This document shows, piece by piece, positions 50,257 to 58,567 of a DNA stretch of 64,000 nucleotides. The stretch is from CALUOB01 sp944322305 (GTDB lineage Bacteria > Actinomycetota > Coriobacteriia > Coriobacteriales > Coriobacteriaceae): assembly GCA_963931605.1 (NCBI GenBank), contig OZ007031.1:310001-374000 (forward strand), in the 5' to 3' direction. Under the pieces are notes generated by a model. That model was not told where the DNA came from. It did no database searches and saw only the letters and a list, made by a program, of their open reading frames with translations. Position 1 is the stretch's first letter, and each line of letters opens with the position of its first letter. A program made the position numbers and the translations under genes.

Positions 50257-52812
50257 ATGTCCGACCAGCTCGCGCTTTTCGGAGAACCGCATACGCCTGT
50301 GGCTGACGAGGCGCCTGCATCCGCGGGCGCCTCGGCGCCTAGCTGCGACGGCGGGCGAGAAGGGCGGGAGCGGGTGCCGGGCGAGGGGGCCGCACGCGCT
50401 GCTTCGCCAGCGTCTGGCGCACCGGAGCCCGAGCGCTCAGGCGAGGCTGCGGCGTACGTCTCGGTGGTTGTGGACATCCCGTCCCGCGCGCTTTCCGAAC
50501 CGTTTTCCTACGCGGTGCCGGCGGCCCTCGCGGCTGCGGCAGAGCCGGGCTGCACCGTGCTCGTGAGCTTCGGGCGGCGCGCGGCGCTCGGCTACGTGGT
50601 CGCTCGCTCCGAGCGCTTGAGCGGGTTGCCGGGCGCGGCGGACCTCGACCCGTGCCGCGTGAAACCTATCCGCGCCGTGCTGGCTCCCAGCGCGAGCGCG
50701 CCCTACTTCGCCGAAGCCGCCTTTTGGATGAGCGCCGAGTACGTGGCACCACTGGCCGAGTGCCTGCGCCTTTTCCTGCCGCCGGGCGGCACGCCGCGGC
50801 TCCGCAAGCGCCCGGACGGCTCGTACGAGGTGGAGCGCCCCGCCGCGCCCGAGCTCACCGAGCGCGTGGTGACGCTTACCGAGGAGGGCCGCGCCTACGA
50901 GCCGCCGAAGACGGCCGTGCGCCAGCGCCAGCTCATGGACGCCCTTGCTTGCGGCCCGGTGACCACGCGCGAGCTCAACCTGCTCTACACCGACCTGTCC
51001 GCAGCCATCCGCTCCCTCAGGAAAAAAGGCGTGGTGACGGTGGAGGAGCGCCGTGCGTGGCGCGGCGCCGACGAGTCCACCACGCTTTCCTCCGCCTGCG
51101 CCGCACCCCCGGCGCACCTCACCGACGGGCAGCGCGCGGCGCTTGCGGCCATCGGCGAGGCCGCAGAGGCCGGCGCGGGCGACGTGGTGCTGGTTGACGG
51201 CGTCACCGGGTCCGGCAAGACCGAGGTGTACCTCGCCGCTATCGAGCGGGTGCTGGCGCAGGGTCGCTCGGCGTGCGTGCTGGTGCCCGAGATCTCGCTC
51301 ACCGCGCAGACGGTGGGCAGGTTTCGCAGCCGCTTCGGCAGCGCCGTGGCGGTGTTCCACTCGCGCCTTTCGGCCGGCGAGCGACGCGACCAGTGGGACA
51401 TGGTGGCCAGCGGCGAGGCCCGCGTGGCGGTGGGGGCGCGCTCGGCGCTGTTCTGCCCGTTCAAAGACCTTGGCATCGTCATCATCGACGAGGAGCACGA
51501 GCAGAGCTACAAGCAGGGTTCGAGCCCGCGCTACCATGCGCGCGAGGTGGCGGCGCACATCTGCCGCGCGCAGGGGATCCCGCTGGTGCTGGGGAGCGCC
51601 ACGCCCTCTGCCGAGGCGCTGGCGCGCTGCGCCGCGGGCGAGCATCTGGGTCAGCGCTGGCGCCGCGTGGAGATGCCCGAGCGTCCGGGCGGCGCCGAGC
51701 TGCCGCGCATCGTGGTGGCCGACCTTCGCCGGGAGTTCGCCGACGGGAGCCGGTCGATCTTTTCCAAGCCGCTGCTCGACGGGCTCAAGCGCGTGGTGGA
51801 GCGGCGCGAGAAGGCGGTGCTTTTGCACAACCGCCGCGGATTCGCGCCTTTCCTCATGTGCCGCGAGTGCGGCTGCGTGCCCACCTGCCGGCACTGCTCC
51901 ACGGCGCTGACCTACCACGAGCGCACCCACACGCTGGAGTGCCACACCTGCGGCGCCGTCTACCACGTGCGGCCGTACCCCGCACCGGGCAGTGCCTGCC
52001 CGCAGTGCGGCAGCCGCTACCTGGCCAAGATGGGGCTGGGGACCCAGCAGGTGGAGGACGCGCTGCGTGCGCTGCTGCCGCCCGACGTGGCGGTCATTCG
52101 CATGGACGCCGACTCCACGCGCGGCAAGGACATGCACAAGAAGCTTCTGGAGGAGTTCGACGCGGCGGAGTGCGCGGTGCTTTTGGGCACGCAGATGATC
52201 GCCAAGGGGCTCGACTTCCCCGAGGTGACGCTGGTGGGCGTGGTCATGGCCGACTACGCGCTGAAGGCGCCCGACTTCCGCGCGTCCGAGCGCGCTTACG
52301 CCCTGCTCGAGCAGGTGGCGGGGCGCGCGGGGCGCGGCGACCGCCCCGGCGAGGTGGTTATCCAGACCTACTTGCCGCATCACCCGGTGATCAGGGCGCT
52401 GGTGCGCCACGACCGGTCGCTCTTAACCGAGGCGGACCTGGGCGAGCGTCGCGGGGCGAGCTACCCGCCCTTTGCGCGGCTCACCAACGTTTTGGTATGG
52501 GGACGTGACAAGGATCGGGCCGAGCAGGTCGCGGGCCGCCTGGCCGACCTCGTGCGCAAGGCGGCCGCGGGGAAGCGGGGGCAGGGGGACGCATCGTGTT
52601 CGCCGGCTGCCCAAGATGTTGCCGGCGCTGAGATTTTAGGCCCTGCAAGCTGCGTGGTCGAACGGGCCAAAGACCGCTGGCGCTTCCACTTCATCGTAAA
52701 GAGCCCGTACGCCTGCGACGTTTCGGCGGCACTGCGCGCCGCCTTGCGCGAGCTCGGCGCCACCCCGGGGGTGAGCGTTGCCGTTGACGTGGACGCTTAC
52801 GACCTGATGTAG
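50257..52812 (+). CDS. priA: Primosomal protein N' (replication restart helicase)
   Basis: The 851-residue superfamily 2 helicase reloads DnaB at stalled forks. After a low-complexity N-terminal ~65 residues comes the 3'-DNA-binding domain (VSVVVDIPSRALSEPFSYAVP), Walker A DGVTGSGKTEVYLAAI (about residues 315-330), Walker B IIDEEHEQSYK, and the paired zinc sites (CRECGCVPTCRHCSTAL, CHTCGAVYHVRPYPAPGSACPQCG). Motifs V/VI are IAKGLDFPEVTLVGVVMAD and EQVAGRAGRGDRPGEVVIQT. ATG 50257 is 10 bp after metK. The longer upstream frame is a shadow in metK. Confidence 0.95.
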   Translation: MSDQLALFGEPHTPVADEAPASAGASAPSCDGGREGRERVPGEGAARAASPASGAPEPERSGEAAAYVSVVVDIPSRALSEPFSYAVPAALAAAAEPGCTVLVSFGRRAALGYVVARSERLSGLPGAADLDPCRVKPIRAVLAPSASAPYFAEAAFWMSAEYVAPLAECLRLFLPPGGTPRLRKRPDGSYEVERPAAPELTERVVTLTEEGRAYEPPKTAVRQRQLMDALACGPVTTRELNLLYTDLSAAIRSLRKKGVVTVEERRAWRGADESTTLSSACAAPPAHLTDGQRAALAAIGEAAEAGAGDVVLVDGVTGSGKTEVYLAAIERVLAQGRSACVLVPEISLTAQTVGRFRSRFGSAVAVFHSRLSAGERRDQWDMVASGEARVAVGARSALFCPFKDLGIVIIDEEHEQSYKQGSSPRYHAREVAAHICRAQGIPLVLGSATPSAEALARCAAGEHLGQRWRRVEMPERPGGAELPRIVVADLRREFADGSRSIFSKPLLDGLKRVVERREKAVLLHNRRGFAPFLMCRECGCVPTCRHCSTALTYHERTHTLECHTCGAVYHVRPYPAPGSACPQCGSRYLAKMGLGTQQVEDALRALLPPDVAVIRMDADSTRGKDMHKKLLEEFDAAECAVLLGTQMIAKGLDFPEVTLVGVVMADYALKAPDFRASERAYALLEQVAGRAGRGDRPGEVVIQTYLPHHPVIRALVRHDRSLLTEADLGERRGASYPPFARLTNVLVWGRDKDRAEQVAGRLADLVRKAAAGKRGQGDASCSPAAQDVAGAEILGPASCVVERAKDRWRFHFIVKSPYACDVSAALRAALRELGATPGVSVAVDVDAYDLM

Positions 52813-53053
52813 GTTCTCTGAGCTTCGCGCGTAAACGGGAGTCCGCTCGGGGCGCGCCCGGCCCGGAGACCGATCTTCGCATGTAAGAATGATATACCTT
52901 TATGCATGGATCTATGCATGCTGTACCTGTGCGGGGAGCGTGCTCGGAACGCGCTGCGGGGAGGTGCGTCGCTTGCGCTGGTATCCGCTTGCGTGCGCGA
53001 ACCAGCCGCTTACCGGATCGCGGCGCATGCCACGCTGCCGAAGGGTTGCTGGA

Positions 53054-53082
53054 TTGCCAGCGTAATCACGTATTTATATATA
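53054..53082 (+). promoter_or_regulatory. Promoter of alpha-galactosidase gene
   Basis: TTGCCA (53054-53059), 17-bp spacer, TATATA (53077-53082), within an AT-rich pocket. Upstream, TATGCATG is directly repeated (52901-52908, 52913-52920) and could bind a regulator. The 52,813-53,223 gap has no convincing gene; the long in-frame extension upstream of the alpha-galactosidase start is non-coding in character. Confidence 0.65.
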
Positions 53083-53223
53083 CGACATAGAAAAATACAT
53101 CAAATACCGCGCATGAAGATATTGGTACTATCGGCGCATCATGCGGCATCCCGCCAAGGCGTCTCTCGAAGAGCGCGCGGATCCCGCTTCGCCCCTGTTT
53201 CCTCGAAGAGAAAGGCGCGACCC

Positions 53224-55416
53224 ATGCCCGTTGTCGTCGACCATGATCACCGCACGTTCACGCTCCACACCGCTTGCACCACCTATCAGATGCAGGTCGA
53301 CCGCTACGGTTACGTGCTGCATCTGTACTACGGCCCCCGCACGGCGGGGACCATGGACTACCTTCCCACCTTTTGGGACCGGGGACAGGCCGCGCAGCCG
53401 GAGCACGTGGGGGACCGCGCTTACTCGCTCGACGTTTTGCCGCAGGAGTTCCCCTTTCAAGGCATGGGCGACCTGCGCAACCCGCTGTTTTCGGTGCGGC
53501 GGGCCGGCGGCGGCGCCTTCGGCTGCGACCTGCGCTACGCGGGGTTCGAGTTGCGCGACGGCAAGTACGGCCTGCCGGGCTTGCCCGCCGTTTACGACGA
53601 GGGCGCGGACGGCGCCCAAACGCTCGTGATCACGCTGCGCGACGCGCAGCTGCGCCTTGACGTTGAGCTGCTCTACGGCGTTATGCCCGCCTACGACGTG
53701 GTTACCCGCGCGGTGCGCGTGGTCAACCGCGGAACGGAGGCCGTAGAGGTCAAGCGCCTGCAGAGCGCCTGCCTGGACTTCACCCACGGAGACTTCGACG
53801 TGCTCTCCTTCTTCGGCCGCCACGGCATGGAGCGCATGCCCGCCCGCGCCGCGCTCGGTCACGGGTCGTTCTCCGTCGGAAGCCGCCGCGGCGAGTCGTC
53901 CCACCAGTACAACCCGTTTCTGATCGTGTGCGACCGCACCGCAACCGAGGAGGCGGGCCAGGCGTGGTCCATGAGCTTCGTTTACAGCGGCGGTTTCTGC
54001 GCGGCGGTTGAGCGGGACCAGTTCGACCAGGTGCGCATGCAGATGGGGCTCTCTGACGAGCAGTTCAGCTTTCCGCTTGCCCCGGGGGAGGAGCTTGTTG
54101 GCCCCGAAGTCGTCATGACGTACTCCGCCCACGGCCTGGGGCTGCTCTCGCAGAACCTGCACCGCTTGATTCGCCAGCGCGTGTGCCGCGGGTACTGGCG
54201 CGATCGCGTGCGGCCCGTGCTGCTCAACAGCTGGGAGGCGGCCTATTTTGACTTTACGGGCGACAGCCTGGTTGACCTGGCGCGCAAGGCCAAGGAGTGC
54301 GGCGTCGAGCTGTTGGTTATGGACGACGGCTGGTTTGGGCGGCGCGAAAGCGACACGAGCTCGCTGGGCGACTGGCGTCCCAACACCGCCAAGCTCGGCG
54401 GCACCGTGGCCGAGCTGGCGCGGCGCGTGAACGAGGCGGGGCTGGACTTCGGCATTTGGTACGAGCCCGAGATGGTGAGCGAGGACTCCGACCTGTATCG
54501 CGCGCATCCCGACTGGGCGCTCGCCGTGCCCGGCAAGCCCAAGGTGCGCGGGCGCGACCAGCTGGTGCTCGACTTGAGCCGCCCCGAGGTGCGCGACGCC
54601 GTGTTCGAGCAGATGTGCGCGGTTCTTGACGACGCCAACGTCGCCTACCTCAAATGGGATTGCAACCGCAGCTTGGTCGACGTGTATTCGTCGGCCGCGC
54701 GCGATCAGGGCACGGTGCTCTACAACTACGTGCTGGGCCTGTACGACCTGCTTGAGCGCTTGAGCCAGCGCTACCCGCGCATGCTTGTCGAGGGGTGCGC
54801 GAGCGGCGGCGGACGCTTCGACGCGGGCATGCTTTACTACACGCCGCAGATCTGGACGAGCGACTGCACAGACGCCGTCAACCGCCTGACGATCCAGGTC
54901 GGCACCAGCTACGGATACCCGTGCGCGGCCATGGGGGCGCACGTGTCGGCGAGCCCCAACGAGATGACGCGCCGCCCGGCGCCGCTCTCGACGCGCGCGG
55001 CGGTGGCCATGATGGGCGGCGGCTTCGGCTATGAGCTAGACGTCCGCGAGCTTCCGGACGCGGGGGTCGAGGCCGTCAAGCGGCAGGTGGCCTACTTTCA
55101 CGCGCATGCGGAGCTCATCATGAACGGTCGGTATTATCGGCTGGTTCCGCCGGAGACCAACCGCCTGTGCGCATGGGAGTTTGCGGCGGAGGACGGCAGC
55201 GAGGCGCTGGTGGCCGCCGTCGTGTTGGACGTCCACGGCTACGGCGTGCCGAGCTACCTGGTGCCGCGCGGACTCACGCCGGGGGCGGTGTACCGCTGCA
55301 GCGAGACGGGAGGGGACTACCCTTCCGACGCCCTCATGAGCGCGGGCTTTCCGCTGCCGCTCTCGCTCGCTCCGTATGAGAGCTGCGCCTTCCACTTCTC
55401 GCGCGTGGGCGCCTAA
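53224..55416 (+). CDS. GH36 alpha-galactosidase
   Basis: The 730-residue enzyme removes terminal alpha-galactose, for example from raffinose and melibiose. A beta-sandwich N-domain (residues ~1-310) is followed by a TIM barrel. LLVMDDGWFGRRESDTSSLGDW and FGIWYEPEMVSEDSDLYRAHPDW are GH36 hallmarks. AYLKWDCNRS holds the nucleophile (Asp479) and WTSDCTDAVNR the acid/base (Asp547), close to the Asp478/Asp548 pair known in Geobacillus AgaA. EGCASGGGRFD is also present. No signal peptide, so it acts on imported sugar. ATG 53224 begins MPVVVDHDHRTF, a natural family start. It stands alone, without a visible transporter gene. Confidence 0.95.
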   Translation: MPVVVDHDHRTFTLHTACTTYQMQVDRYGYVLHLYYGPRTAGTMDYLPTFWDRGQAAQPEHVGDRAYSLDVLPQEFPFQGMGDLRNPLFSVRRAGGGAFGCDLRYAGFELRDGKYGLPGLPAVYDEGADGAQTLVITLRDAQLRLDVELLYGVMPAYDVVTRAVRVVNRGTEAVEVKRLQSACLDFTHGDFDVLSFFGRHGMERMPARAALGHGSFSVGSRRGESSHQYNPFLIVCDRTATEEAGQAWSMSFVYSGGFCAAVERDQFDQVRMQMGLSDEQFSFPLAPGEELVGPEVVMTYSAHGLGLLSQNLHRLIRQRVCRGYWRDRVRPVLLNSWEAAYFDFTGDSLVDLARKAKECGVELLVMDDGWFGRRESDTSSLGDWRPNTAKLGGTVAELARRVNEAGLDFGIWYEPEMVSEDSDLYRAHPDWALAVPGKPKVRGRDQLVLDLSRPEVRDAVFEQMCAVLDDANVAYLKWDCNRSLVDVYSSAARDQGTVLYNYVLGLYDLLERLSQRYPRMLVEGCASGGGRFDAGMLYYTPQIWTSDCTDAVNRLTIQVGTSYGYPCAAMGAHVSASPNEMTRRPAPLSTRAAVAMMGGGFGYELDVRELPDAGVEAVKRQVAYFHAHAELIMNGRYYRLVPPETNRLCAWEFAAEDGSEALVAAVVLDVHGYGVPSYLVPRGLTPGAVYRCSETGGDYPSDALMSAGFPLPLSLAPYESCAFHFSRVGA

Positions 55417-55429
55417 GGGCCGCGGTGGG

Positions 55430-55464
55430 CGCCTGCGCGCCCGCCCGCCGCGCGTGCGCAGGCG
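55430..55464. terminator. Hairpin between convergent genes
   Basis: CGCCTGCGC (55430-55438) pairs perfectly with GCGCAGGCG (55456-55464). There is no T-run, so a terminator role is uncertain. Confidence 0.4.
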
Positions 55465-55468
55465 ACGC

Positions 55469-56119
55469 TTACGCCCGCGCGCGCAAGGTTGCGGTGGCGC
55501 CCCAGGTTCCCAACGTTTCCACCTGCGCAAAGCCTGCGGAGCGGAGCGCTTCTGCCTCGTGGTCCAAGGTGAGCGGCGTGTCGAAGTGGTAGAAGGCGCC
55601 CTCGGCCAAGCCCTGTTCCCGCTTGAGGCGCTCGAGCTCCTCCCTGCGCTCGCGCTCCTCGGCGTCCGTTGCCGCGAAGTAATCCGTGAGAACGAAGCAC
55701 CCGCCTGGGCGCAGGGCCCGCCGCAGCCGGGCGTACAGCGGGATCTTCTCGGCCTGGGTGAAATGGTGCAGCGACTCCACGGACACAGCCGCGTCGAAGC
55801 GCTCCCTGCCGAAGAGCACGTCGAAGTACGAGCCACAGACGAGCTCCAGGCTGCGTTCGGGGAACTTCTCGGCAAGGGCCTTGAGCATGCCGGGCGCGAG
55901 GTCGACGCCCGTCACGCGCGCCGTAGGGTTCAGCTGGAAGTACTGCTCGAGCTCGAGGCCCGTGCCGCACCCGAGATCGAGCACGCGGCTTCCCGGCTCG
56001 GCAGGCAGGAGCGTGGCGGTGAAGGGGTAGAACTCGCGCGCGGAGTCGATGCATGTGAGCTGATGCTCGTCGTAGATGTCGAGACGCCGGTCGAAGAACT
56101 CGTCCATTCGTTCAAGCAT
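55469..56119 (-). CDS. Class I SAM-dependent methyltransferase
   Basis: The 216-residue protein begins at ATG 56119 behind GGAGTT. It has the SAM-binding motif I SRVLDLGCGTGLELEQYF (about residues 45-62), VTGVDLAPGMLKALAEKFP (motif II), and ALRPGGCFVLTDYF. The N-terminal ~25 residues (MDEFFDRRLDIYDEHQLTCI) are typical of a small group of uncharacterised methyltransferases. The substrate is unknown. It lies 8 bp after the TetR-type gene on the same strand, so the two form an operon under the palindrome at 56757-56786. Confidence 0.9.
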   Translation of the reverse strand: MLERMDEFFDRRLDIYDEHQLTCIDSAREFYPFTATLLPAEPGSRVLDLGCGTGLELEQYFQLNPTARVTGVDLAPGMLKALAEKFPERSLELVCGSYFDVLFGRERFDAAVSVESLHHFTQAEKIPLYARLRRALRPGGCFVLTDYFAATDAEERERREELERLKREQGLAEGAFYHFDTPLTLDHEAEALRSAGFAQVETLGTWGATATLRARA

Positions 56120-56127
56120 GGGAACTC

Positions 56128-56742
56128 CTAGCTGTTGGGGATTTGGTCGCTGCTTTCGTACGGTGCGTCCGGGTCGGACATGCGGACGGCGGCCGCCCGG
56201 GCAAAGGCATCGAGCGCGTCCCTTACCAGGCGCGCGGCGGTTTGCGCGTCGATGTCCAGGTGGTTGGAGGCGATCTGCGTGGCCAGCCCGTGCGAGAAGA
56301 GCCAGACGTTGAGGAAGACCGCCTCGGCTTGGGCGCGCGTCATGCCGCAGATCTGCCGGACGCTTTCCAAGGTGGGCCGGTTCCATGCGGCAGCCGCAAC
56401 GTCTGCCAAAGTGGCGCCCTCCATGCAGCGGTCCATGAAGAGCTCGTTGAAGATGCGCGGCTCCTGCCGCGCGAACTCGATGTAGGCGGCGCCTTGGCTC
56501 ACGAGGCGGTTCCCGCCGGTCATGCGCGCGTCCATGAAGGCGTTGTAGATGCGGTTGAGCTCGGCGACGAGATCGGCCTTGAGCTCCGCCATGGAGCGCC
56601 ACAGGCGGAAGAGCGGCCGGGTCGAGCATCCGAGCTCGGCGGCGAGCCCGCGCGCGTTGACGCTCTCCAAGCCGCCTTGGCGCACTTGGCGCACGGCGGC
56701 GCTGATCGCCTCGTCACGCGTGAGCGCAGGGGCAGGGGGCAT
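56128..56742 (-). CDS. TetR/AcrR-family regulator
   Basis: The 204-residue protein has an N-terminal TetR-like helix-turn-helix (ALTRDEAISAAVRQVRQGGLESVNARGLAAELGCSTRPLFRLWRSM, residues 6-50). Its C-terminal helical domain (about 80-190) would bind a ligand. ATG 56742 follows AAGGAGGAC. Just upstream lies a palindrome with TAACA half-sites, the likely autoregulatory site. It is encoded 8 bp before the methyltransferase, which it probably controls. Confidence 0.9.
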   Translation of the reverse strand: MPPAPALTRDEAISAAVRQVRQGGLESVNARGLAAELGCSTRPLFRLWRSMAELKADLVAELNRIYNAFMDARMTGGNRLVSQGAAYIEFARQEPRIFNELFMDRCMEGATLADVAAAAWNRPTLESVRQICGMTRAQAEAVFLNVWLFSHGLATQIASNHLDIDAQTAARLVRDALDAFARAAAVRMSDPDAPYESSDQIPNS

Positions 56743-56756
56743 GGGTCCTCCTTAAC

Positions 56757-56786
56757 GGTAACATATGTTATGTAACAGTTGTTACC
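56757..56786. promoter_or_regulatory. TetR-type operator
   Basis: GGTAACA (56757-56763) and TGTTACC (56780-56786) are perfect inverted ends, with TGTTA-TG-TAACA nested between. The site lies 14 bp upstream of the TetR start. The rest of the 56,787-57,055 gap is GC-rich and non-coding, with a TACAAT -10 box at 56984-56989 that probably starts the def transcript. Confidence 0.75.
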
Positions 56787-57055
56787 ATATCGGGGAGGCT
56801 CCGGCAGTCAAGCCCTTTTTGTGTTTCCGGCGTGGGTTGCGCCGCCGTATCCGGGGGAGGGATCGGCCAGGGCGCGGTGCCGCCGCGCGGCCGCGGCGCC
56901 CAGGGCAGCCTCGCGGGCGCCGCCCGGTTTGCGGGGGTTTGACGGGGTGGTGGGGAGCAGGCGCCAAGGCGGCTGCGAACGGATACAATAAGCGTACTGT
57001 GCCTATGTCGGGCGCCGGCGTGCGCGCCCGTTCGACTGTGTTGAAAGGAACCGCA

Positions 57056-57592
57056 ATGGAAGAGAACGGCGTGGTGGTTGCCCCCGATCCGCGCTTGCGC
57101 GAGGAGTGCGCCAAGATCGAGAAGATCACCCCGGAGATCAAGAAGCTCGTCAAGCGCATGAAAAAGATCATGTTCGACACTGCGGGCTGCGGTCTGGCCG
57201 CCCCGCAGGTGGGCGAGCTGATCCAGCTCGTGATCATCGACTGCGACTACTCGGACAAGAAGACCTACGACCCCTACGTGCTCATCAACCCCGTCATCAC
57301 CGAACACTCCAACAAGATGATGCGCTTCGACGAGGGGTGCCTGTCCATTCCGGGCATCACCTGCAGCATCCAGCGCTACAACTACGTGGTGGTCGAGGCG
57401 TACAACCTCGACGGGGATCTCATGCGGTACGAAGCCGAGAACGACCTGCTGTGCGTTTGCCTGCAGCACGAGATCGACCACCTGCACGGCATCACGATGT
57501 TCGAGCGGCTGGACCCTGCGCAGCGTATCAGCGCCCTGCGCAGCTACCAGGACGCCCGCGCTCGCGGCGCCAAGCCCGGCGAAACGTCGTAG
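57056..57592 (+). CDS. def: Peptide deformylase
   Basis: The 178-residue metalloenzyme removes the N-formyl group from new proteins. All three hallmarks are present: GCGLAAPQVG (about residues 43-52), EGCLSIPG (metal Cys, about 93-100) and LQHEIDHLHG (two metal His and catalytic Glu, about 135-144). ATG 57056 follows GAAAGGAA. It is 42 bp before fmt and clusters with fmt and rsmB, a conserved translation-related gene order. Confidence 0.96.
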   Translation: MEENGVVVAPDPRLREECAKIEKITPEIKKLVKRMKKIMFDTAGCGLAAPQVGELIQLVIIDCDYSDKKTYDPYVLINPVITEHSNKMMRFDEGCLSIPGITCSIQRYNYVVVEAYNLDGDLMRYEAENDLLCVCLQHEIDHLHGITMFERLDPAQRISALRSYQDARARGAKPGETS

Positions 57593-57634
57593 GCGCGCCG
57601 CGGGCTGCAAGCTTTGAGGAGAAGGGGAGGAACC

Positions 57635-58567
57635 ATGCGCGTAGTGTTCATGGGAACGCCGGCTTTTGCCGTGCCGTCGCTGGAGAGGTTGGCCGCGTGC
57701 CACGAGGTGGCGCTGGTGCTCACGCGCCCGGACGCCGTGCGTTCGCGCGGCAAGAGGCTCGAGCCCTCGCCGGTCAAGGCACGCGCGCAGGAGCTGGGCC
57801 TTCCGGTGTACGAGACCAACCGCATCACGCCCGAGGCGCTTGAGCGCCTGCGCGTCGCCGAGGCCGACGTGTTCTGCGTGGCGGCCTACGGCTGCATCCT
57901 TCCCGATGAGGTGCTTTCCATGGCGCCGTACGGATGCGTGAACGTGCACGCGAGCCTGCTCCCGCGTTGGCGCGGCGCGGCGCCCATCCAGCGCAGCATC
58001 CTTGCCGGCGACGCCGAGACGGGCGTGTCCATCATGCGTATCGGCCACGGCGTGGACACCGGCGCCTACTGCCTGCAGGGCGCCACTCCCGTGCCGGGCA
58101 AGACGGCCGACGAGCTCACCGCGGATCTGGCGCGCATCGGCGCCGACCTCCTCGTGCGGGCGCTTGACCAGCTGGCGGACGGCACCTGTACCTGGACCGA
58201 ACAGGACGAGGCGCGCGTGACGCATGCCCCCAAGATCGAGAAGGCCGAGCTGCGCCTCGATCCCGAGGCCTCGGCCGCCGACAACGCGCGCCGCGTGCTG
58301 GCTTCGAGCGACGCGGCGCCGGCGCGCTGCCAAGTTGCCGGCAAGCCCCTGCGCGTTATGCGCGCCGCGCCGGCAAGCCCCGCGGCCGGCTCCGCGCTGC
58401 CGCAGGCGGGCACGTACTCCGTGGCGGGCAAGCGGGTGCTTCTCGGCTGCGCGGACGGCGCTCTCGAGCTTTTCGAGGTCAAGCCCGACGGCAAGCGCGC
58501 CATGGCGGCTGCTGCCTGGGCGGCGGGCCAGCGCGACAAGAGCGGTGGCTGGGGCGTGCTTTCGTGA
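57635..58567 (+). CDS. fmt: Methionyl-tRNA formyltransferase
   Basis: The 310-residue enzyme formylates initiator Met-tRNA, the partner reaction to peptide deformylase encoded upstream. It begins MRVVFMGTPAFAVPSLERL. The catalytic region is VNVHASLLPRWRGAAPIQRSILAGDAETGVSIMRIGHGVDTG (Asn, His, Asp triad), and a C-terminal tRNA-binding domain follows (about residues 205-310). ATG 57635 follows AAGGGGAGG. It overlaps rsmB by 4 bp (GTGA). Confidence 0.96.
   Translation: MRVVFMGTPAFAVPSLERLAACHEVALVLTRPDAVRSRGKRLEPSPVKARAQELGLPVYETNRITPEALERLRVAEADVFCVAAYGCILPDEVLSMAPYGCVNVHASLLPRWRGAAPIQRSILAGDAETGVSIMRIGHGVDTGAYCLQGATPVPGKTADELTADLARIGADLLVRALDQLADGTCTWTEQDEARVTHAPKIEKAELRLDPEASAADNARRVLASSDAAPARCQVAGKPLRVMRAAPASPAAGSALPQAGTYSVAGKRVLLGCADGALELFEVKPDGKRAMAAAAWAAGQRDKSGGWGVLS

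Noticed and set aside
52906..53223. N-terminal extension of the alpha-galactosidase from ATG 52906
   Set aside because: It crosses the promoter and AT-rich leader and adds ~106 residues not seen in GH36 enzymes; the family start fits ATG 53224.
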